Of a stretch of DNA of 15,041 bases, positions 7,414 to 14,977 are shown one piece after another. Under the pieces are notes generated by a model. The model had not been told where the DNA came from, did no database searches, and saw nothing but the letters and a program-made list of their open reading frames with translations. The translations under genes and the position numbers were made by a program. This DNA is from Dunaliella salina (Eukaryota; Chlorophyta; Chlorophyceae; Chlamydomonadales; Dunaliellaceae): assembly GCA_002284615.2 (NCBI GenBank), contig MU070431.1, forward strand, positions 25,440 through 40,480. The letters run 5' to 3'. The stretch's first letter is position 1. The number at the start of each line of letters is the position of its first letter.

Positions 7414-10400
7414 CTGCAGACCACACAAGGCACACTGTTGCAAACTGAAACTAGCCGGACCTTTGTCAGCGACAACCTTGCAGCCATGTAATCCCAACAC
7501 CATAAAATGCGCCCCTTATCCAGTGTGCACAAGCTGTTGCAAACAGAAGGAAAGAACAGCAGAAGAGGATGTCTGGGAGTCAAAACATTTCATCATCTCT
7601 TGCACTTGAAATTCCCCACAGAGCACACGAGGTATTTCCTTCCCCTGAGCCATTCAGTGCCGGCGTCAACAAGGGGCAGGTCATCGTTTTCATTGTGTTC
7701 CTTGACACCCACCACATGCAAATTGGGCATGTGTAGTATGAGTTCGATGGTCCGCTTCCCCTCATTGTTTAAGATTAAACAAACAAATTGGGTACAGAAA
7801 TGATGCTTGTAGGCATCAATGGCTGAGGGTCCACCAGAAATGATATTAGCATACATCACTGGCTGAGGGTTCACCAGAAACGATAAAATGCTTGCAGGCA
7901 TCACAGGCAGATGGTCCACCAGAAATGATGATACTTGCAGTCATCACTGGCGGAGGAGAATTGAAGAAATGATGCTTGCACGCAGCACTGGCTGAGGGTC
8001 CATCAGAAATAATGATTGCGTGCATCACTGGCAGAGGGTCCACCAGAAATGATGCTTGTGCAGAGGGTGCATCAGGAATGATGCTTGCGCAGGAGGGTCA
8101 ATCAGCAATGATGCTTGCGCAGGAGGGTCAATCAGACATGATGCTAGCGCAGGGGGGTCAATCAGAAATGGTGCTTGTAGGCATCAGTGCCTGAGGGTCC
8201 ATCAGAAAGGATGCTTGCAGGCACCTCGGGCAGATGGTCCATCAAAAATACGTTGCTTGCAGGCATGACTGGCTGAGGGTCCATCAGAAATGATGAAACA
8301 AATGCTTGCAGGCATCACTGGCCGAGGCCCATAAGGGACAGGCTCAGCAAAAATTACCCAGTATGTGAGACCTTCGACCCAAGCTCACTTGCAAGTTCGC
8401 TCACATCACAAGCAGGATGTCCCCAAGGAAGCTTGCAGGCATTGCCGGCTGAGGGTCCATCGGGGACAGCTTCGTCTAAAATCCAAACGACCTGATCTTG
8501 TGGTCTAAAAAATCTCACATCCTTAATATGAGATGATATCAATAATCTCAATAATAATAAGAGAGCCCTTGAGCCCAAGCTGACTTGCATTTAAGCTCAC
8601 ATCATGAGCAGGATGAGATCCAAGCACCAATTCTTGTTGGGCAAGAGGAAAAAGGAGAGCGGCAATAACAGATGCACTCATCAAGGCTCACCACCAGCAG
8701 AGTGCACTCCTCTTTCAACCGCTGCAGCAATTCCACGACTTCCATGCGCGCCTCCCAGTCCAGGCCTGCATGCATTGGTAAATACCTAAGGGAGCTTGAA
8801 CAAAACAAAAACACTGCAAAAAAGATCCGCGACTTTTGAATGTCCCTTCAAGCCTGTGTGCAGCACTATGAAGCCTCCTCTACGAGCTTGGAGAGTGTAT
8901 TAATCACTGAAAAAAATTAACAACTTCCCTTCATGCCTCCCAATCCCAGCTTGCAATTTTCTTCCGTGGTGTTTTTTGGACACAAGAACTCCAGATCGTG
9001 AAAAATTACCAAACCTGGTGCGATGCATAGAATGGAGTGGGTATTTGGTGAAAGTAGGATTTATGCAGTTAATCAGGCAGATTTGTAGGGTTGGGCAATC
9101 TCCTCTTTTAATACGTATCTATATGTATTACACGGCAAATGCAGAATTGTTAGCATGAAATATCCGGGCATGCGGTATTGGCGTAAAGAACTGGCCAACC
9201 CTGCAGATTTGGCATCCTGGTACTGAAAAGGCCTACAGGGCTAAAGAAGGAAAATCGCGCAGGCAAAAAACCCCTCCCTACATATTTGGAGGAAAAAGAG
9301 ACACATCAACTCCGTAAGCCTGCAGAGGAATTCAAGTTTAAAAATGGGTGAAGCTACGACTTCCATCTCTTGATTCGAAAGGATCCGTGCTGAAATACAT
9401 TGCCCGATTCGGTGTTTTGTAAGGTGCAAAAAAGCTCTTCTGACTCGGTAAAAACATTCTCAAACATGGATAACAAGGTCACCGGAAATTGTATGCAATA
9501 TGTAAGTAATATGAAATTTCGCACTTTCTCTTGGGCATTTCCGGAAAGAGCACCCCAGACAACTGTTCCAATTGTCTGTTACTATCAATGCCATTACAGG
9601 TTTTCTATCATCACCTCCATATGAATCCTATGTCAATGCCATACCATCATGGATTCACAATGGATTACTGCCAATGCCATCGTGGATCAGGTATGCATGC
9701 ACGCAGCATTTCAAACATTGTGACTGCCAGCAGCTTGTCCAGGCACTCTCAAACATCAGCAACAACCACACAGCATTGGTGTGAAACACCATGCTAAGAC
9801 TTTCATACAGCGTCACACCTGCCAGCAGCTCAGCTAAGCATTCTCAAACAAATTAGCCATCAGCATCACCAGCATGGCAGAGCGCCTTGAGCACCTGAAG
9901 CTCCTTGAGCACCTTAAGCAAGCTCAAGCAATTTTTCAGCATCACACACCTGCTAGTGGCTCATCCAGCAACAGCAAGGCTGGCTGACGCACGAGCTGGA
10001 TGGCCAGAGCCAAGCGCCTCTGTTGGCCACCAGACAAGGCCCAATAATAGCAAGCTCCAGCATAGCATGGGCAAAGCAACTCGTTCAAACAACAGCATCA
10101 CACACCTGCTAGTGGCTCATCTAGCAGCAGCAAGGCTGGCTGGCGCACGAGCTGGATGGCCAGAGCCAAGCGCCTCTGTTGGCCACCAGACAAGGCCCAA
10201 GGTGAGCGGGCCATGGGTACCCCTTCCAGCCGCACAGCTCGCAGGACCTGGGGAGCCAGGCAGACAGGCAGAGAAGGGAAATGAGCTACGATGGGGAAAG
10301 CAGTATGCACATATACCTAGACGGAAATCAGAAAATGAGCAGGGTAGAAACGAGGGTGAGTGGGTCGAAAGGAAATGGGATGAAATGAAATGAAATGAAA

Positions 10401-13003
10401 CAAGCCTGAGCGATGGAGTGGGTTGCAACCTATGTTTCATAGGCATCAGCCAAAGGGCATTGTGCAGCTGTCTGTCAACTCAGACTATCCCACTTGAGTG
10501 GGATGGAACGTGGCCACAAAATGGCCCTGCACACTCATGCAGGACCAGCAAGAGCCCAAAACTTCATGATAATGCATCCAGTTCTGCACCGCAGGCCTTC
10601 CTTCCTGCATCACATTACTGCAGTCGAGGCTGTGTTGACATGCATGCGAGTGTTGTCGCGGGTGGTCACATGCAGCAAGCCCAAAGTCATCAATATTGAC
10701 GTCAAAAATGGTCAATCTGATCAATACTCTCTGGTATTTGAGCGCATGGTCATCAGTTGTGGCCAAAAGGGTCGACATGGTCATTCTTTCTGCGTTTGAA
10801 AACACGGTGGCAAGCCAATGGACCAGATACAGCCTTGCTGACACACGCCAGTCCCAAGAACCCATGGCAAGTGCAGCTTTTACGAAAGCGGGATTAGTGA
10901 GAGAATCATGCATCACCATAATGCAACATTGTGGTGGAGAGCAGCTTACACTCATCCTTGTAACATGCATCAGTCATACCACAGCTGCACCCTGCTGCTT
11001 CCCCTGGACTCGAATACATGTGTTTGTGTTTGTCATACAACGCTCAGCCAGGTGTAGCTATGAAGCAGAGCCTTGCTGGGCCTGCAGCCCACCGTCTCCG
11101 TGCTCACACACGTAAGTTGCCTTCAATGCATGCACGTGTGTCTGTTACACAACGCTCAACCAGACATAGCTGTGCAGAGCAGAGCCTCGCAGGTTGTGTG
11201 CATTGTGTGCAGCCTGCAGCCATTGTGTGCAGGCTGCAGTCCACTGTGTCTATGCGCGCACACATGACATGACTTGCCATGAAAACACGTACACATGTCT
11301 GTAGTACATGCTCAACCAGATACAGCTGTGCACAGCAAAGCCTTGCAGGGCCATCACACGCAACAAGCACAAAGAAAGAAAAGTCTACCGAGAGGCCTCA
11401 TGCAACAAGGCGAGGTTCCCTAACTACAAGCACAGCCTTGAATCGACCTCCTCCATGTGCATAAGCCTGCTTGCAGCTTGCTGCTGCATGAAGGCCACCT
11501 TGTACCCACCTTTTCCACACGCGCTCGCAGGATTTGCTGCTGCATGAAAAATGCAGGGTCGCGCGGCCATGAGAACGTGAGCTCGCTGAAAATGTCAGAT
11601 CCTAGAAAGTGGCGCTCAGGGAATTGGAACACAAGCCCAACCTGCACTCACATGGAAAGGTAAACAGAGCCAGTATTTACAGGATAAAGAACAAAAACAG
11701 TCTACCGCGGCCAGAGGCTGCATGCATTAAGGAAAGGATCCCTGTCCAGCAAGCTAGCAGAGGCCTCATCACAGAAAGCAGGTACACACGCTCCTCTCCT
11801 CTCCCCTTTCAAGAGAGCCATTGTGCATCCTTGTACTCACAGACAGCAGGACACGTACCGCAGCATGCGTATCCATGCCCATGAGAGATTTCTCTTGCGA
11901 GCATGCACCTTGCTCCAGGGATCTCCAGCATGCCACTAGCCTCCTGGTGCGCGCACTTCTAGCATGCACCTCTTGCATGCACCTTGCTCCTTGCATGTTC
12001 CTCTAGCATGCACCTTGCTCCTAGCATGCATTTTGCATAAATACCACAGTTATACCATTTTCCATACCCAAAATTTTTATTCGGTAATGTCCGCATAATG
12101 GACACTTTTCACACACACTACAAGGGGGCAGGGTCTGTATCATACCCATATTTCCATCCCCGTGTTCCCTGTATATTTTACACCTACAAGGGGCCAGGGT
12201 CTGTACTCATGTTTCACAACCCGCATTTTCTACGTGTATTATACACCTACGGATCTTGCCAACCCTACTTGTATTTCTAGCATGCATCTTGCTCCAAGCA
12301 CACACCTCCGGCATTTACCTTGCTCCTTGCATGCACCTTGCTCCAAGCATGTACCTCCAGCATGCACTTTGCTCCTAGCTTGTACCTCTAGCACGCACCT
12401 TCCTCCCAGCTTTCAACTAAATTGTTGAGTGCACCTTGCTCCAAGCATATTGTTTTGGCATGCCCTTTGGTCCTAGCATATACTGCAAGCATGAACCTTG
12501 CTTGTAGCAATGACCCCTAGCATGCATTAGAACAGGTTAGAACTCTGAGCGCCAACAGCAGAGATCTCATGCGTTTGGGTGGCCCCTAGTTGTCTCTTAG
12601 TAATGCAAAGTCTTATGCAATGAATACAATTATTCTCCGCCAGGAGATCCCCAGACCAATCAAAATTGGAAACAGAAACAGAAGCCTGACTCCCCCGAAA
12701 GCCTGACTACTCCAAGACAGAGAAACGGTTCCTCCAAAAGTCAGATGGGATTGTTTGCTTGCCTGAAAGCCTCAAGTAAGGAAAGCCTGGAGGTGGATAC
12801 TTCTGCATCTTGGAGCAGAAGGCTCTTCACCCCCAGTAACTTGCTCTATCTTACCCATTGATTGACAGCAAGAGAAAGAGTATGCATCTCACCTTGGCCA
12901 TACGAGCTTCCAAGGACAGTGGTGGAGCAGCATCAGGGTCGGGGAAGCTGCTGGGCACGATGGACACATCTCCCGACGTCTGTTCACACAGGCCCGCAAG
13001 CAG
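7306..13003 (-). CDS. ABCI11: ABCI11/NAP14-like plastid ABC ATPase, 5'-truncated
   Basis: Five minus-strand exons (13003-12893, 11641-11510, 10247-10106, 8765-8692, 7413-7306) join in phase into about 188 residues ending at TAA. In order they carry LLAGL after Walker A, a Q-loop VFQFPERHF, the signature LSGGQQRR, Walker B plus D-loop LLLLDEPLAGLDWEAR, and the H-loop VSHDL. VFQFPE is typical of CbiO/EcfA-type ATPases. The C-terminal VDNAWSMKLGGTL fits plant ABCI11 (NAP14), a single-ABC-domain chloroplast protein linked in Arabidopsis to transition-metal homeostasis. I identify it from memory of that family, not from a search. The Walker A exon and any transit peptide must lie beyond position 15041, because no GxxGxGK(S/T) coding is present upstream of exon A. 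All catalytic motifs seen are intact. The introns are 1251, 1262, 1340 and 1278 nt and packed with tandem repeats. Confidence 0.88.
7800..8330. repeat. Bimodal minisatellite, 40-43-bp and 30-bp units
   Basis: About 14 tandem units built on ATGCTTGCAGGCATCACTGG + CTGAGGGTCCATCAGAA. Most are 38-43 bp. Four consecutive units (about 8052-8168) are shortened to about 30 bp by loss of the GGCATCACTGGCTG middle part and read ATGCTTGCGCAGGAGGGTCA + ATCAG. The array lies within the ABC gene intron D-E. Confidence 0.9.
8371..8635. repeat. Diverged direct duplication flanking an AT-rich insert
   Basis: CCAAGCTCACTTGCAAGTTC + GCTCACATCACAAGCAGGATG (about 8379-8419) recurs as CCAAGCTGACTTGCATTTAA + GCTCACATCATGAGCAGGATG (about 8574-8614), offset about 195 bp. 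A last diverged unit of the neighbouring array and AT-rich sequence lie between them. Confidence 0.7.
8692..8765 (-). CDS. ABCI11: ABC ATPase exon D (D-loop to pre-H-loop strand)
   Basis: CATGCAG acceptor, then GCCTGGACTGG, and a GTGAGC donor after CTGCTGGTG. It has 74 nt. The split Gly codon (G from exon C, GC here) restores EPLAGLD. It encodes LDWEARMEVVELLQRLKEEC then TLLV, joining exon E as LLVVSHDL. It covers the D-loop aspartate and the helix and strand before the H-loop. Confidence 0.88.
9077..9212. mobile_element. 116-bp MITE-like element with 9-10-bp target duplication
   Basis: The element 9087-9202 starts AGGGTTGGGCAATC and ends CTGGCCAACCCT, so the outermost AGGGTTGG is a perfect terminal inverted repeat. 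It is flanked by GCAGATTTG at 9077-9085 and 9203-9211 (a tenth base differs, T/G). Short terminal inverted repeats and a 9-10-bp duplication point to a Mutator-like non-autonomous transposon. No coding capacity. It lies in intron C-D of the ABC gene. Confidence 0.72.
9700..9936. repeat. Degenerate repeats resembling the exon C donor region
   Basis: CTGCCAGCAGCTTGTCCAGG + CACTCTCAAACATCAGCAAC and CTGCCAGCAGCTCAGCTAAG + CATTCTCAAACA are tandem relatives. GCGTCACACCTGCC near 9813-9826 resembles the donor-flanking GCATCACACACCTGCT of exon C. The end of this block has a doubled GAGCACCTNAAGC motif (about 9887-9921). Confidence 0.55.
9937..10044 (-). repeat. Partial duplicate of ABC exon C with donor
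   Basis: A 108-bp direct copy of 10093-10200 (offset 156 bp) with three mismatches. It covers the last 95 nt of exon C and 13 nt of the intron, including the GTGTGT donor. In the exon frame it still encodes ALSGGQQRRLALAIQLVRQP and LLLLDEPLAG. All three differences are synonymous (CGT/CGC, TTG/CTG and CTG/CTA). The first third of the exon and its acceptor are missing, and I see no in-phase AG close upstream. It is therefore probably a pseudoexon rather than an alternative exon. Confidence 0.9.
10106..10247 (-). CDS. ABCI11: ABC ATPase exon C (signature motif and Walker B)
   Basis: CTCCCCAG acceptor, then GTCCTGCGAG, ending CTAGCAG before a GTGTGT donor. It has 142 nt, entering in phase 0 and leaving after one base of a Gly codon. 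It encodes VLRAVRLEGVPMARSPWALS, the signature LSGGQQRRLALAIQLV and Walker B LLLLDEPLAG with the catalytic Glu. Its 3' 95 nt and donor are duplicated in the downstream intron. Confidence 0.92.
10377..10400. repeat. (AAATG)n pentanucleotide microsatellite
   Basis: About four copies of AAATG, making a pyrimidine-rich (CATTT)n tract on the transcribed sense strand about 130 nt upstream of the exon C acceptor. Confidence 0.85.
11033..11365. repeat. Three-copy repeat with CTCAACCAGATACAGCTGTG core
   Basis: Units near 11033, 11148 and 11305 share CAACGCTCARCCAGRYRTAG + CTGTGCAGAGCARAGCCT and then a GCAGG segment. Spacing is uneven (about 115 and 155 bp) because the middle unit carries extra GCAGCCTGCAGCCATTGTGT copies. 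Confidence 0.75.
11510..11641 (-). CDS. ABCI11: ABC ATPase exon B (Q-loop)
   Basis: GAGTGCAG acceptor, then GTTGGGCTTG, ending GTGGAAAAG before a GTGGGT donor. It has 132 nt, 44 codons, phase 0 on both sides. It encodes VGLVFQFPERHFLGSDIFSE, with the Q-loop glutamine in VFQFPE, then LTFSWPRDPAFFMQQQ and a helix ending RARVEK. A 15-bp piece (TTCATGCAGCAGCAA) recurs about 56 bp downstream in the intron. Confidence 0.9.
11895..12535. repeat. SphI-rich minisatellite (TAGCATGCACCTTGCTCC)
   Basis: Some twenty degenerate units of about 16-20 bp built on AGCATGCACCTTGCTCC, many with the GCATGC palindrome. The array is split by a roughly 240-bp insert of different sequence, and units on both sides are of the same family. 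It lies in intron A-B of the ABC gene. Confidence 0.85.
12035..12272. mobile_element. Possible transposon-derived insert in the minisatellite
   Basis: Non-array sequence between minisatellite units. Its right end GATCTTGCCAACCCT matches the AGGGTTGGCAA-type terminus of the element at 9087-9202 in inverse orientation. No clear 5' partner or target duplication is visible. Inside are two related segments (CTACAAGGGGGCAGGGTCTGTA and CTACAAGGGGCCAGGGTCTGTA, near 12119 and 12184) and a GTCCGCATAATGGAC palindrome-like stretch near 12089. Confidence 0.4.
12893..13003 (-). CDS. ABCI11: ABC ATPase exon A (post-Walker A)
   Basis: GCATCGCAG acceptor, then CTGCTTGCGG, ending ATGGCCAAG before a GTGAGA donor. 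It has 111 nt, 37 codons, phase 0 at the 3' end. It starts LLAGLCEQTSGDVSIVPSSF, matching the segment that follows GKSTLLQ in this family, and ends PLSLEARMAK. Acceptor choice rests on the fit of LLAGL to the family and on the CAG. The first 45 nt plus acceptor are repeated about eight times in the intron just upstream. Confidence 0.85.
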
Positions 13004-13915
13004 CTGCGATGCAGACACATGCAGCACATGCATGATTTTATACTGGACCGGATGCAGGGACACATGGAATGCACGCATAAAACCGTGCATCACCAGCATG
13101 CACCTGGTCGACACATCTCCCGACGTCTACTCACACAGGCCGGCGAGCAGCTGCAATGCACAGACACATGGAATGCAAGCATGTTTTTATGCTGCATCGG
13201 CAAATTTCTGTGCGACACATCTCCTGATGCCTGCTCACACAGGCCAGCGAGCAGCTGCAATGCACAGACACATGGACTGCAAGCATGATTTTTTGCTGCA
13301 CCGGCAAGTTTCCAGGTGACACATCTCCTGATGCCTCACAAAGGCCAGCAAGCAGCTGCGATGCAGAGATACATGCAAGAAATGCATGATTATTTGCTGC
13401 ACCAGCAAATTTCCGTGCGACACATCTCCTGATGCCTGCTCACACATGCCAGCGAGCAGCTGCAATGCACAGACACATGGACTGCAAGCATGATTTTGGC
13501 TGCACCGGCAAGTTTCCAGGTGACACATCTCCTGATGCCTCACAAAGGCCAGCAAGTAGCTGCGATGCAGAGATACATGCAAGAAATGCATGATTATTTT
13601 GCTGCACCGACAAATTTCCGTGCGACACACCTCCTGGTGTTTGCTCACACAGGCCAGCGAGCAGCTGCAATGCAGAGATACATGCAAGAAATGCAAGTTC
13701 TTCCACTGCACCGACACATTTCCGTGCAACACATCTTCTAGCGTTTGCTCACACAGGCCAGCAAGGAGCTGCGATGCAGAGACACATGCAACACATGCAT
13801 GCTTTTATGCTGCATCGGCAAATTTCTGTGCGACACGTCTCCCTGAGGTCTGCTCAAACATACCAAGCAGCACTTGGGATGCAAAGATCCATGCAAAGCA
13901 TGCATGACTCCTTGC
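13004..13915 (-). repeat. 103-bp satellite made of the exon A 5' edge
   Basis: About eight tandem units, with the AG/CTG junction near 13150, 13254, 13354, 13459, 13561, 13664, 13769 and 13869 (spacing 100-105 bp). Each unit copies the exon A acceptor and roughly its first 45 nt. In minus-strand exon frame they read LLAGLCEQASGDVS, LLAGLCEASGDVS (one codon deleted), LLAGMCEQASGDVS, LLAGLCEQTPGGVS and so on. The copy near 13150 has a stop, and the last copy is strongly diverged. After the copied exon start each unit continues into intron-type sequence with no donor. Units 13217-13419 and 13420-13624 form a two-unit higher-order repeat. Confidence 0.92.
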
Positions 13916-14181
13916 AGCGCCAGCGTAACTTTATGCAGCACTAGGGATGCAGAGACACATGCAACACATGCATGATTCTATGCAGCACATGGGATACAGA
14001 GACCCATGCAACACATGCATGATTCCTTGTAGCACCGTAGCATAGGCTCAAGCAGCACCTGGGATACAGAGACCCATGCAACACATGCATGATTCCATGC
14101 AGCGCCTTAGCATTGACTCACGCAGCATCCAGGATGCACAGCCAGCCCCATGCAATGCATGCATGATTCCATGCATCACTA
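13916..14181. repeat. Shorter ATGCATGATTC tandem repeats
   Basis: A continuation of the satellite with units of about 50-70 bp containing GGGATACAGAGACCCATGCA + ACACATGCATGATTCC and a variable AGCACCTTAGCATRGGCTCA spacer. The exon-derived CTGCTTGCTGGCC part is eroded here. The same units resume at 14406-14520 after an inserted element. Confidence 0.85.
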
Positions 14182-14415
14182 GCAAAGGCTCAGGGTTAAA
14201 ACATTCACGAATCAAGAATTTCTAAGAACGCTACAAATGGCGAAAAATTTGAGAACTTTGAAGTTTGCAGTTCGGAGAGCACGGTAAAATCTGTTGGTCA
14301 AAATTGCTGGGCAGGCCCAGTCTGGCCCAGTCTGTCCCTTCAGGCATGAAGTCCGTGACATAATCCTACTCAGGACCCCCCCGAACCCGCGAATGACCCA
14401 ACCCTGCAAAAGCTC
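14182..14415. mobile_element. 214-bp MITE-like element with 10-bp target duplication
   Basis: The element 14192-14405 interrupts the ATGCATGATTC array. Flanking GCAAAGGCTC (14182-14191) and GCAAAAGCTC (14406-14415) differ at one base. The termini are AGGGTT(AAAA)CATTCACG and, inverted from the right end, AGGGTT(GGGT)CATTCGCG. That is an imperfect terminal inverted repeat of about 22 bp. No coding capacity. The AGGGTT end and duplication length match the element at 9087-9202, suggesting one Mutator-like family. Confidence 0.72.
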
Positions 14416-14520
14416 ATGCTGCACCAGGGACATAGAGATCCATACAATGCATGCATGATTCCTTGCAGCACCAGCGTAACTTCATGCAGCTCCTGGGATG
14501 CTGACCCATGCAATGCATGC
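14406..14520. repeat. Resumed ATGCATGATTC repeats
   Basis: One and a half to two units (GGGACATAGAGATCCATACA + ATGCATGCATGATTCC and GGGATGCTGACCCATGCA + ATGCATGCA) of the array seen at 13916-14181, now beyond the inserted element. Confidence 0.85.
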
Positions 14521-14974
14521 AGCTTTCAATAAAAGCTTCCTCACTGCTCAGCACAGTTGAGACAGGCACATGAACCGACTCTAGGGTGTCAGGTGTAGTG
14601 AAGTGCCTGGTATTCACCAATGTAACCCTCATCGTGTGGTAGCCAATGCACGTGTGACTTGAGCTGAACTTGATTCAATGATTGCATTTTATGTTCGGCA
14701 ACTTGCTGATGAAGTGCCCTCGAGTGCTGCCTCCTTCCCTTTGGCAAGATTTTGTAACTTGGTGCTATTGGTACATGGTTTTTGTGCTACCTCAGACACA
14801 GCTGGCAGCAAGGAATCTTCAAAATCAATACAGCGATTTCATGGCCCCTTGTACAAGCAAAAGCCGCAGAAGATAGGATCCTCGCCCTCTTTCCTTTCTC
14901 TTGCCAGATTGCTTGGGGACCAGCAAGGTGTCTGGAAAGGACGGGCACCCCTGGAACCGGCATCTACATTGCAT

Positions 14975-14977
<3 letters not shown>
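14521..14977. other. Unique sequence, presumed ABC gene intron
   Basis: No repeat structure and no recognisable exon on either strand. I searched the minus strand for a Walker A exon (a GGxxGxGK(S/T) coding pattern) and found none. It is presumably the 5' part of the intron preceding exon A. Confidence 0.5.

Larger units (their letters stand above)
7414..8691 (-). other. Intron D-E of the ABC gene
   Basis: A 1278-nt intron with GTGAGC...CTGCAG borders. It contains the 14-unit array at 7800-8330 and a diverged direct duplication around 8371/8571. No exon was seen inside. Confidence 0.8.
8766..10105 (-). other. Intron C-D of the ABC gene
   Basis: A 1340-nt intron with GTGTGT...ATGCAG borders. 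It contains the partial exon C copy (9937-10044), degenerate donor-like repeats (about 9700-9935) and a small inverted-repeat element (9087-9202). Apart from the exon C copy, no coding sequence was recognised. 8800-9076 and 9212-9700 look unique. Confidence 0.75.
10248..11509 (-). other. Intron B-C of the ABC gene
   Basis: A 1262-nt intron with GTGGGT...CCCCAG borders. It holds an (AAATG)n run near 10377-10400, about 600 bp of unique sequence, and a three-copy repeat at 11033-11365. No exon was recognised. Confidence 0.75.
11642..12892 (-). other. Intron A-B of the ABC gene
   Basis: A 1251-nt intron with GTGAGA...GTGCAG borders. Its middle is an AGCATGCACCTTGCTCC array (11895-12535) interrupted by an unrelated insert (about 12035-12272). 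The flanks 11645-11890 and 12540-12890 look unique and hold no recognisable exon. Confidence 0.75.

Noticed and set aside
9905..10393. A 162-codon plus-strand open frame with an internal peptide repeat
   Set aside because: It is the antisense of ABC exon C and its duplicate. The repeat is explained by the exon duplication.
10485..10970. A 161-codon minus-strand open frame in intron B-C
   Set aside because: It lies between ABC exons whose phases join without it, and has no recognisable domain and no clear acceptor/donor pair that would keep the frame.
13235..13732. A 165-codon minus-strand open frame through the satellite
   Set aside because: It contains several LLAGL-like copies in different phases, and results from the exon-edge satellite rather than a real coding region.
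13004..14180. CRISPR-like array of regularly spaced repeats
   Set aside because: The units are contiguous tandem repeats of about 103 bp without distinct unique spacers, in a eukaryotic intron.
14880..14935. Possible Walker A exon (minus-strand CAATCTGGCAAGAG)
   Set aside because: It reads QSGKR and lacks the G-x4-GK-(S/T)-T pattern and the LLQ end expected before exon A.
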